From assembly GCA_030602865.1 (NCBI GenBank), contig JAUVYX010000067.1, forward strand, positions 1 to 5,789: DNA of 5,789 bases, written 5' to 3'. The position numbers and the translations under genes are program-made. The notes under the pieces are model-generated. The model ran no database searches and had not been told where the DNA came from. It saw only the letters and a program-made list of their open reading frames with translations. Positions 1-5,789 of the stretch are shown here, piece by piece (position 1 is the first letter of the stretch; every line of letters starts with the position of its first letter). The DNA is from Dehalococcoidia bacterium. GTDB lineage: Bacteria > Chloroflexota > Dehalococcoidia > GIF9 > AB-539-J10.

Positions 1-132
1 ATAGCCAGCCTCTCTCAAACCACTGATATGTTTCCAGACTGAAACTCTGGAAGTGCCAAGTTCCTTGCTTAATACTTCCCCTGAGACCTCTTCTCCACTA
101 TTACGTAAAAAACTTAATATGGTTGCTCTCAT
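1..132 (-). CDS. birA: BirA-type biotin--protein ligase / biotin repressor, N-terminal HTH part (partial)
   Basis: The window holds only the first 44 codons; the rest lies beyond the left edge. The visible protein starts MRATILSFLRNSGEEVSGEV and continues with LSKELGTSRVSVWKHISGLR, then EAGY. This is the winged helix-turn-helix pattern (HTH_11 type) at the N-terminus of bifunctional BirA proteins, with SRVSVWKHI as the recognition helix. Family knowledge: the missing part would carry the ligase that makes biotinyl-AMP and attaches biotin to carboxylase carrier proteins, while the HTH lets the biotinyl-AMP-bound dimer repress biotin genes. The ATG at 132-130 is chosen because it puts the usual few residues before the helix; AGG at 143-141 is a weak Shine-Dalgarno 8 nt upstream. 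The start is embedded in an inverted repeat (131-167), which suggests autoregulation. Another HTH_11 regulator without a ligase domain cannot be excluded from 44 residues. Confidence 0.8.
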   Translation of the reverse strand, partial: MRATILSFLRNSGEEVSGEVLSKELGTSRVSVWKHISGLREAGY

Positions 133-167
133 TACGTTAACCTGTTAACTCCATAGGTTAACGTAAT
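131..167. promoter_or_regulatory. Candidate BirA operator (inverted repeat)
   Basis: The arms ATTACGTTAACCT (131-143) and AGGTTAACGTAAT (155-167) are a perfect 13-bp inverted repeat around an 11-nt spacer, which contains a third GTTAAC (144-149). The half-sites resemble the known BirA signal (TTGTAAACC / GGTTTACAA, with TTGTTAACC-like variants). Their spacing, 13 nt between GTTAACC and GGTTAAC, is slightly shorter than the roughly 14-16 nt usual for that signal. The repeat covers the birA -10 box, the predicted transcription start, the leader and the first base pairs of the start codon, so binding would block transcription of birA. The repeat is directly visible; assignment to BirA is inferred from half-site similarity and from the adjacent gene. 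Confidence 0.65.
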
Positions 168-183
168 TATCTCTCTTCGTCAA
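155..183 (-). promoter_or_regulatory. birA promoter (sigma70-like)
   Basis: On the minus strand, TTGACG (183-178, 5 of 6 to consensus) is followed after exactly 17 nt by TAACCT (160-155), which keeps the T1, A2 and T6 positions of TATAAT. Transcription would begin near 148-149, giving a leader of about 16 nt before the birA ATG at 132. The -10 box lies inside one arm of the inverted repeat, the expected arrangement for a repressible promoter. Confidence 0.55.
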
Positions 184-299
184 CCTTAATAATTATTCAT
201 GGGAAAGAATACTGCCCGGACCGCTAGAATAAATTTAAAAGCAACTCCTCATAATGGCAAAGTATTGTAGTTTTCAATCCCTCCAGACTGTCTTCTGCT

Positions 300-329
300 T
301 TGAAGAGCAGGGCGATAAGCCGTTATAAT
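300..329 (+). promoter_or_regulatory. Promoter for the radical SAM gene
   Basis: A perfect TATAAT (324-329) is preceded after 18 nt by TTGAAG (300-305, 4 of 6 to TTGACA). The predicted transcription start is about 336, only some 11 nt before the ATG at 347 and just inside the alternative GTG codon at 335. The -35 hexamer is the loop of a short inverted repeat, CTGCT (295-299) and AGCAG (306-310). Promoter placement is a sequence inference. Confidence 0.5.
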
Positions 330-346
330 GGCCTGTGACAAGCAAC

Positions 347-2215
347 ATGAACAACTTCGACGCTATCTTAAACCAGGTTTCCAAACCTGCACGTTACACC
401 GGGAATGAATGGAACAGCATCATCAAAGACTGGGGGCAGACTCCTTTCCGGGCAGTCCTGTGTTTTCCTGAAACATATGAGCTCGGTGCTTCAAACCTGG
501 CGCTGCCTATTTTATATAACCTGTTGAATTCGCAGCCCGGTGTTCTCGCCGAGAGGGTCTATGCACCCTGGATAGATATGGAGGCAAAGCTCCGTGAGCA
601 GGGAACCCCTCTCTTCAGCCTGGAGTCCAAACGACCACTGCGTGACTTCGATATCATCGGCTTTTCCCTCGGCTACGAACTCACCTATACCAACGTGCTG
701 AACATCCTGGATTTGGTACAAATCCCCCCCCTGAAATCCCAGAGAAATGACTCCTTTCCGCTGATAATCGCTGGCGGTAGCTGCACACTAAACCCCGAGC
801 CAATGGCAGATTTCATAGACCTGTTCGTCATCGGTGAGGGAGAAGAGGTAATACTCGAACTGCTGGAGGTCCTCCGGGCATGCAAGGAAAACAGGGGGGA
901 GTTACTATTACGGGCCGCTAAGATCAGTGGAATATACATCCCCTCCTTCTATCAGGTGAAATACAAAGAGGATGGCACGCTACAAGAATTTTACCCGACG
1001 TCAGCCGGTGCCAAACCTGTAATCCAGCGTAGAATACTGAGCAAACTGCCTCCGCCCGTAACCAGCCCAATAGTACCTTATATTGAGATAGTACATGACC
1101 ATGGCAACATCGAAATACAGCGGGGGTGTACACGCGGCTGCCGCTTCTGCCAAGCAGGAATGATATATCGTCCTGTCAGAGAGCGTCCCTTGCAGGAGAT
1201 AGAAGACGCAGTAACTAGTATGCAACATAACTGTGGCTATAATGAAATCTCCCTGCTTTCCCTCAGTTCCGGTGACTATACTGATATCACCGAGCTTATC
1301 ACCAGGCTGTCCCATCAGCACTGGGGGGAGAGCCTTACCTTTTCCTTGCCCAGCCTTCGCCTCGATACAAACACTATCAACTTGATGAGCATACTACCTT
1401 CACGCCACAAATTGACCTTGACTTTCGCCCCTGAAGTAGGAAATGAAAAGATGAGACGCGTGATTAACAAGAACATTTCAGAGGAGATGTTGCTGGAAAC
1501 TATCTCTACTGCCATAAACAGAGGCTGGACAAAGTTCAAATTATATTTCATGCTGGGGTTACCTGATGAAAGTGAAGATGACGTAAAAAGCATCGTTGAA
1601 TTGATAACGAAGGTGCGAGGCCTTGACAGAAAGTTCAGACTGCAAATCAGCGCCTCTGTATTCATCCCTAAATCACATACCCCCTTCCAGTGGGTAGCAC
1701 AGGATACAAAGGATAGTCTTCTCTCCAAAAGTGACATTTTAAAGCGAGGACTGCGACACTTGAATGTTGGATTCTCCTGGTCTGCCATCAATAACAGTAT
1801 GGTCGAGGCAGCCCTATCCCGTGGCGACCGCCGTCTGGGCAAAGTCATTTACAACGCATGGTTATCAGGTTGCCGCTTTGATGCATGGAGTGAGCACTTC
1901 AATTACCAGAATTGGCTTGACGCATTCAACTCCTGTGGACTTGATATCTCTTTCTACGCTAACCGGCAACGAGAACTAGCAGAACTCCTGCCCTGGAGTC
2001 ATATCGACACCGGTGTCACAACAGGGTTTCTCAAGAGAGAGTACCAGAAACTCTGGCGACGTGAATTTACTGAAGACTGCCGCCTGGGAAACTGTCAATC
2101 CTGTGGTCTGCAGAGATGGAACGAAGGCTGTTCTGAAAGAACAAAAAAGCTGAAGGACAGTAACTCTATACTGCTCCCCGATACCATGGTCCATCAATCA
2201 GATGATGAGCACTAA
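347..2215 (+). CDS. B12-binding-like radical SAM protein, TIGR03960 type
   Basis: Residue numbers here count from the upstream GTG at 335; subtract 4 for the preferred ATG at 347. The N-terminal half (about 40-195) looks like a cobalamin-binding-type Rossmann domain, with [15 protein letters not shown] and VIGEGEE, but I see no DxHxxG cobalamin-ligand motif. The radical SAM core starts at CTRGCRFC, with cysteines 265, 269 and 272 as the expected 4Fe-4S ligands. The C-terminus carries a family-typical cysteine cluster, [11 protein letters not shown] (582, 587, 590). The whole matches the TIGR03960 family, whose reaction is not known to me; members are often fused to or followed by a DUF2344 (TIGR03936) partner, absent here. 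ATG 347 is preferred over GTG 335 because [17 protein letters not shown] has the usual family N-terminal length and lies downstream of the predicted transcription start. No Shine-Dalgarno is visible for either. The gene is divergent from birA and converges on gyrA, sharing 4 bp of stop codons. Confidence 0.85.
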   Translation: MNNFDAILNQVSKPARYTGNEWNSIIKDWGQTPFRAVLCFPETYELGASNLALPILYNLLNSQPGVLAERVYAPWIDMEAKLREQGTPLFSLESKRPLRDFDIIGFSLGYELTYTNVLNILDLVQIPPLKSQRNDSFPLIIAGGSCTLNPEPMADFIDLFVIGEGEEVILELLEVLRACKENRGELLLRAAKISGIYIPSFYQVKYKEDGTLQEFYPTSAGAKPVIQRRILSKLPPPVTSPIVPYIEIVHDHGNIEIQRGCTRGCRFCQAGMIYRPVRERPLQEIEDAVTSMQHNCGYNEISLLSLSSGDYTDITELITRLSHQHWGESLTFSLPSLRLDTNTINLMSILPSRHKLTLTFAPEVGNEKMRRVINKNISEEMLLETISTAINRGWTKFKLYFMLGLPDESEDDVKSIVELITKVRGLDRKFRLQISASVFIPKSHTPFQWVAQDTKDSLLSKSDILKRGLRHLNVGFSWSAINNSMVEAALSRGDRRLGKVIYNAWLSGCRFDAWSEHFNYQNWLDAFNSCGLDISFYANRQRELAELLPWSHIDTGVTTGFLKREYQKLWRREFTEDCRLGNCQSCGLQRWNEGCSERTKKLKDSNSILLPDTMVHQSDDEH

Positions 2216-4662
2216 AGCAATGGCTGCTGTTCTAGTTCTATCGTTAGCTGCGATGTTATTGCAACTACAGACTCTCCCTCATTAAAGGACATCACTTTCA
2301 CCCCGATGGTTCGCCTGTTACTACGCTCCGACACTTTCTCCATGGGGATATTTACTATCTTGCCTTCAGTAGACAACAACAGCAACTCCTTTTCGTTCTT
2401 GCTCACCAGCTTTGCGTCTGCAATTTCACCTGTTTTGTTATTAACTTTGTGGGTCTGTATCCCCTTCCCTCCTCGCTGATGGATCGGATAGTGATCTGCC
2501 GCACATAACTTACCAAACCCTTTTTTCGTCACCGTGAGCAAATAACACTGCGGGAAAATTACGTCCATGCCAATCAATTGATCATCATCAATGCGTATTC
2601 CACGCACCCCTCCACTAGAACGCGAGGCCGTGCGCAGATTCTCCACCTTGAAACGGATAGCCCTGCCCTTTCGAGTAACCATCACCACTTCACCAGAACC
2701 ACCTGCAATCTTTGCGGATACCAGCATATCTTTCTTCCTTAAACCCATGGCTATTATGCCGTTCCTGCGAATAGAGGAAAATTTATCCAGAGAGGTCTTT
2801 TTAATCAATCCTTTCCTGGTTGCCATTAATAAGTATTGATTCGGAAGAAACTCTTCAACCGCCAATACGGCTGTTACTCCATCTTCCAAATTGATTGGAA
2901 TCAGATTGACCAGAGAGGTCCCTTTGCTCGTTCGTGACAGGCTTTCAGGAATATCATAACATTTCATGCAATATACCCTGCCACGACTGGTAAAGAACAG
3001 CATATTAGCATGCGTATCAGCCAACAGAATTTGTTTTACCGCATCGTCTTCCCGTGTCACCATCCCCTTAACTCCTTTTCCTCCTCTGCCCTGCTGTTGA
3101 TACGTTGCTGAGCGCATCCTTTTAATAAAACCATTCCGGCTGAGAGTAACTACCATTGTCTCATGCGGGATAAGATCTTCCTGCTGAAACTCTATCATTT
3201 CCTCTTCGGTGATTTCAGTACGCCGCACATTGTCATACTTTTTCTTCAATTGTGTGAGGTCTTCTTTAATAAGAAACTGTATCTTCCTAGGATTAGCCAG
3301 CAGGTCCTCAAGATAAGCTATGCTCTTTAGCACTTCTGTATATTCATCGGCAATCTTTTGCCGCTCCAGGTGCGCTAAGCGGCGAAGAGGCATATCCAGG
3401 ATAGCTTGTGCTTGTATCTGGGATAAGGTGAAGGCTTCCATAAGGTTATTTCGAGCGTCTTCGACTGTCTCAGATCCTCTGATAACCTTGATTACCTCAT
3501 CCATGTTGTCGAGGGCTATCAGAAACCCTTCAAGGATATGGGCCCTGCTCTTTGCCTTCTTCAACTCAAACTGAGACCGCCTGGTAATAACCTCGTGCCG
3601 AAAATCAATATAACAGGTCAACGCTTCTCTAAGATCAACCAGTCTTGGCTTTCCATCTACCAGAACAACCATATTAACGAAAAAGGTGGACTGCATCGAG
3701 GTACTTTTGTACAGGTTATTGAGCACCCGCTGATACTGCGCATCACGCTTCAGTTCGATAACCAGGCGCATTCCTTCCCTGTCCGACTCATCGCGTATCT
3801 CGGATATACCAACCAGCTTCTTGTTCTTAACCAACTCTGCTATACGTTCAGTTAAAGCTGCCTTATTTACCTGATAGGGCAACTCAGTGATCACTATTTG
3901 CCTTCTTCCTCCTTTTACATCCACTTCCCTGGTTTTAGCACGGACAACCAGCTTTCCCTTGCCAGTGGCATAAGCACTTCTTATTCCATCCTGCCCCATA
4001 ATTATGGCTGCTGTCGGAAAATCGGGACCCTTTACAAACTGCATCAGTTCAGCTACATCCGCTTCGGGGTTGTCAATTAAATAGACAAGCGCATCACACA
4101 GCTCCCCAAGATTATGCGGGGGGATATTTGTCGCCATCCCTACAGCTATACCAGAAGCGCCATTAAGCAACAAATTAGGTATCCGGGCTGGCAAGACAGA
4201 AGGTTCTTGTAAGGAATCATCAAAATTGGGAACGAATTTAACTGTCTCTCTATCAATGTCCACCAGCATCTCTTCAGCTATTTCTGACAGCCTGGCCTCG
4301 GTATATCTCATGGCGGCTGGAGGGTCATTATCAATGCTGCCAAAGTTGCCCTGCCCATCGACCAGCATATGCCTTAGAGAAAAATTCTGAGCCATGCGTA
4401 CCATAGCCTCATACACCGAAGAATCTCCATGTGGATGGTATTTCCCAAGGACCTCTCCTACTATCCTGGCACTCTTCCTATATGGAGTATTATGTCGCAT
4501 GCCTAGCTCGTTCATGGCAAAAAGTACTCGCCGCTGCACTGGTTTCAATCCGTCTCGTACATCCGGCAGTGCCCTGGAGACTATGACACTCATAGCATAG
4601 TCAAGATAGGCGCTCTTCATTTCTTGTTCTATATCGATAGGCTTTATCCCTGTGGTTTCCAT
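2212..4662 (-). CDS. gyrA: DNA gyrase subunit A
   Basis: The 816-residue protein is normal GyrA length. It is the DNA-breaking and rejoining subunit of the A2B2 type II topoisomerase that introduces negative supercoils using ATP bound by GyrB. Seen: the winged-helix region with [18 protein letters not shown]; catalytic Tyr120 in [10 protein letters not shown]; the tower and coiled-coil region to about 495; then a six-bladed beta-pinwheel domain (about 500-810). A GyrA box, QGRGGKG at 524-530, supports gyrase rather than ParC, and a second, degenerate copy, HQRGGKG, lies at 728-734. The quinolone-resistance positions hold Ser81 and Glu85 (E. coli Ser83 and Asp87), the susceptible-type pattern common in Gram-positives. 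ATG 4662 is preceded by GGAGGG at 4672-4667, about 5 nt away. The gene follows the TPR gene by 37 bp with no visible terminator between them. Its TAG stop overlaps the TAA of the convergent radical SAM gene. Confidence 0.97.
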   Translation of the reverse strand: METTGIKPIDIEQEMKSAYLDYAMSVIVSRALPDVRDGLKPVQRRVLFAMNELGMRHNTPYRKSARIVGEVLGKYHPHGDSSVYEAMVRMAQNFSLRHMLVDGQGNFGSIDNDPPAAMRYTEARLSEIAEEMLVDIDRETVKFVPNFDDSLQEPSVLPARIPNLLLNGASGIAVGMATNIPPHNLGELCDALVYLIDNPEADVAELMQFVKGPDFPTAAIIMGQDGIRSAYATGKGKLVVRAKTREVDVKGGRRQIVITELPYQVNKAALTERIAELVKNKKLVGISEIRDESDREGMRLVIELKRDAQYQRVLNNLYKSTSMQSTFFVNMVVLVDGKPRLVDLREALTCYIDFRHEVITRRSQFELKKAKSRAHILEGFLIALDNMDEVIKVIRGSETVEDARNNLMEAFTLSQIQAQAILDMPLRRLAHLERQKIADEYTEVLKSIAYLEDLLANPRKIQFLIKEDLTQLKKKYDNVRRTEITEEEMIEFQQEDLIPHETMVVTLSRNGFIKRMRSATYQQQGRGGKGVKGMVTREDDAVKQILLADTHANMLFFTSRGRVYCMKCYDIPESLSRTSKGTSLVNLIPINLEDGVTAVLAVEEFLPNQYLLMATRKGLIKKTSLDKFSSIRRNGIIAMGLRKKDMLVSAKIAGGSGEVVMVTRKGRAIRFKVENLRTASRSSGGVRGIRIDDDQLIGMDVIFPQCYLLTVTKKGFGKLCAADHYPIHQRGGKGIQTHKVNNKTGEIADAKLVSKNEKELLLLSTEGKIVNIPMEKVSERSNRRTIGVKVMSFNEGESVVAITSQLTIELEQQPLL

Positions 4663-4699
4663 TTAGCCCTCCAATTATTCTCTTTTAAGTCTAACCAAT

Positions 4700-5161
4700 T
4701 TAATCAACTAAGGAAAAGCCTTCCGGTAAAGTTCCATCTTCTTCAGAAGAACCCTCCTCCTCTTCACTGCTTCTCTTCTCCGCTATTTCCTCTGCCACAA
4801 CAGGCTGTTCAGTCGTGCTCTCGCTGGCAGGTTGAAGCACCTGCTCCGTAACATCACTGGAGCTTTCTTCTGTTACTCCAAGCCTCTCGCTAAGGCGAGC
4901 GAGGTTCTTTATTGCAATAGCATTAGTTTGTTCAAGTTTCAGAGAGTTGCTATAAGCCTCCCTTGCCCGATAGAGCTCTCCCAGTTCGAACAACGCTTTC
5001 CCCAGACGATTGTAAGCACCGACATCGCCAGGAGTCCCCTCAATTATACCCTGGTTTACCACCACTGCCTCCTCCCAGCAACCGCGCATGGCCAGTTCCA
5101 CAGCTTCCTCGCTCTGCCGTTGTCCCAGCTTACTTTGTTCTTCTCCTTTTTGATATTTCAT
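4700..5161 (-). CDS. Small TPR protein with acidic C-terminal tail
   Basis: The 153-residue protein has two tetratricopeptide repeats. TPR1 is at about 13-46, with G27, W29, A32 and P44 in consensus positions; TPR2 at about 47-80 (AYNRLGKALFELGELYRA) fits well and is followed by a capping helix, AIAIKNLARLSERL. From about 97 the protein becomes low-complexity and strongly acidic, rich in Glu and Ser, and ends DGTLPEGFSLVD. No signal peptide or membrane segment is seen, so it is probably cytoplasmic. TPRs bind other proteins; the partner and role here are unknown. ATG 5161 has GGAG at 5170-5167 with 5-nt spacing. It lies 35 bp after lysC and 37 bp before gyrA on the same strand, so it is probably co-transcribed with both. 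Similar short TPR proteins exist in several bacteria, but I cannot name this one. Confidence 0.8.
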   Translation of the reverse strand: MKYQKGEEQSKLGQRQSEEAVELAMRGCWEEAVVVNQGIIEGTPGDVGAYNRLGKALFELGELYRAREAYSNSLKLEQTNAIAIKNLARLSERLGVTEESSSDVTEQVLQPASESTTEQPVVAEEIAEKRSSEEEEGSSEEDGTLPEGFSLVD

Positions 5162-5196
5162 TTATTCTCCATAACTATTTATTATGGCCTATACTA

Positions 5197-5789
5197 CTAA
5201 GGCCTTGATGACTTTGCAATCTCAGCTTCGAATGATTCATATAGGGCCCGAACTGCAACTTTTACATCGCGCTCGGATATTATACAAGTTATCCTGATCT
5301 CTGAAGTGCTGATTAGTTGAATATTAATTCCCTGTTCATAAAGTGTGCGGAACATCATGGCTGCATATCCTGGCGTATTTTGCATTCCGGTTCCCACTAT
5401 ACTTACCTTTGCCAGTGTTGAATCAGTAGCACATTCTCTGGCGCCCAAAGATTCAACCAGTGGATCCACGATAGCCTTCGCCTTCGCCAGGTCACTTCGG
5501 CCCACGGTAAACGTGAAATCTGTGGTGTTCCCAACACTGATATTCTGAACTATGGTATCAACGCTTACATTTGCTTTAGCTAGTGGCTCCAGGATGGCGG
5601 ATGCAATGCCAGGACGATTTGGAACTCCCAGAATAGTTATTCCAGCCACATTGGCATCATGAGCAATCCCTCTCACCTTATTTCTTATTTCCATTGATAT
5701 CTCCTCGCGAATGATGGTCCCTGATGTTTCGCTAAAGCTTGAAGCCACTAATATTGGTATATTATACAACTCTCCCAGTTCCACTGCCC
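5197..5789 (-). CDS. lysC: Aspartate kinase, C-terminal regulatory part (partial)
   Basis: The 5' part of the gene lies beyond the right edge; 196 complete codons remain. Taking the codon at 5784-5782 as residue 1, the fragment opens with the end of the kinase domain (VELGELYNIPILVASSFSET, as in aspartokinases). Two ACT domains follow: ACT1 at about 45-95 (GITILGVPNRPGIASAIL, then VDTIVQNIS) and ACT2 at about 124-188 (AKVSIVGTGMQNTPGYAAMM, then INIQLISTSEIRITCII). Aspartate kinase phosphorylates L-aspartate to aspartyl-4-phosphate, the first step to lysine, threonine, methionine and diaminopimelate. The ACT pair binds lysine and/or threonine for feedback inhibition. The protein ends KSSRP at a TAG with no homoserine dehydrogenase attached, so it is monofunctional at its C-terminus. 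It is probably the upstream member of the lysC-TPR-gyrA operon. The codon at 5784 reads GTG but is internal. Confidence 0.93.
   Translation of the reverse strand, partial: AVELGELYNIPILVASSFSETSGTIIREEISMEIRNKVRGIAHDANVAGITILGVPNRPGIASAILEPLAKANVSVDTIVQNISVGNTTDFTFTVGRSDLAKAKAIVDPLVESLGARECATDSTLAKVSIVGTGMQNTPGYAAMMFRTLYEQGINIQLISTSEIRITCIISERDVKVAVRALYESFEAEIAKSSRP
5692..5706 (-). promoter_or_regulatory. Internal lysC ribosome binding site and start (putative beta subunit)
   Basis: Inside lysC, GAGGAG (5706-5701) stands 6 nt before an in-frame ATG (5694-5692). Initiation here would give a separate 165-residue protein, MEIRNKVRGIAHDANVAG onwards, consisting of the two ACT domains. Bacillus subtilis aspartokinase II makes its beta subunit from an internal start in the matching place; from memory its sequence there is EEESSMEQNLIVRGIA, against REEISMEIRNKVRGIA here. 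The site is visible; its use is inferred. Confidence 0.55.

Noticed and set aside
32..52. 7-bp inverted repeat TTCCAGA / TCTGGAA with a 7-nt loop
   Set aside because: It lies inside the birA recognition-helix codons and has no T-tract, so it is not a terminator, and chance or coding constraint explains it.
1315..1848. A 177-codon minus-strand open frame opposite the radical SAM gene
   Set aside because: It is fully antisense to a well-supported gene, and its translation shows no recognisable domain; it is a reading-frame shadow.
2205..2235. Possible bidirectional terminator at the convergent junction
   Set aside because: Only a 4-bp AGCA/TGCT pairing is present, with no flanking T or A tract.
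4663..4699. Possible separate gyrA promoter (AATAAT-like box in the 37-bp gap)
   Set aside because: No acceptable -35 hexamer stands at 16-18 nt spacing; a shared operon transcript is simpler.
4832..5200. A 122-codon plus-strand open frame opposite the TPR gene
   Set aside because: It is antisense to a TPR protein with clear repeat structure and good ribosome site; the translation looks like a shadow.
5782..5784. GTG codon as the start of a complete 195-residue gene
   Set aside because: The frame stays open to the window edge, and the preceding residues match the kinase domain of aspartokinase, so this Val is internal to a truncated gene.

Overview
This is a bacterial chromosome window carrying ordinary core genes, with two complete housekeeping-type genes, one small uncharacterised gene and two genes cut by the window ends. 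Intermediate base composition, GyrA wording around the catalytic tyrosine ([14 protein letters not shown], a style seen in Actinobacteria and Chloroflexota) and the gene mix suggest a Gram-positive-type or Chloroflexota (possibly Dehalococcoidia) lineage. That assignment is an inference and is not secure.

Layout from left to right. (1) Positions 1-132, minus strand: the N-terminal winged-helix domain of a BirA biotin ligase/repressor, running off the left edge. (2) Positions 133-346: a divergent intergenic region. On the birA side it holds a sigma70-like promoter whose -10 lies inside a perfect 13-bp inverted repeat with GGTTAAC half-sites, which also touches the birA start codon: a candidate autoregulatory operator. 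On the other side a TATAAT box sits so close to the next gene that its mRNA should have an almost absent leader. (3) Positions 347-2215, plus strand: a B12-binding-like radical SAM protein of the TIGR03960 type. (4) Positions 2212-5789, minus strand: three genes transcribed right to left, lysC (3' end only), a small TPR protein with an acidic tail, and gyrA. The gaps of 35 and 37 bp and good Shine-Dalgarno sites suggest one operon. The radical SAM gene and gyrA converge and share the bases CTAA for their stop codons, leaving no room for an intergenic terminator.

Functionally the genes are a mix: biotin attachment and its regulation, an uncharacterised radical SAM activity, aspartate-family amino acid synthesis and DNA supercoiling. 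I see no mobile element, CRISPR array, tRNA, rRNA or defence island. The points most worth a second look are the putative BirA operator, an internal start in lysC that lines up with the beta-subunit start of Bacillus subtilis aspartokinase II, the shared-stop convergent junction, and the radical SAM gene standing without its usual DUF2344 partner beside it.
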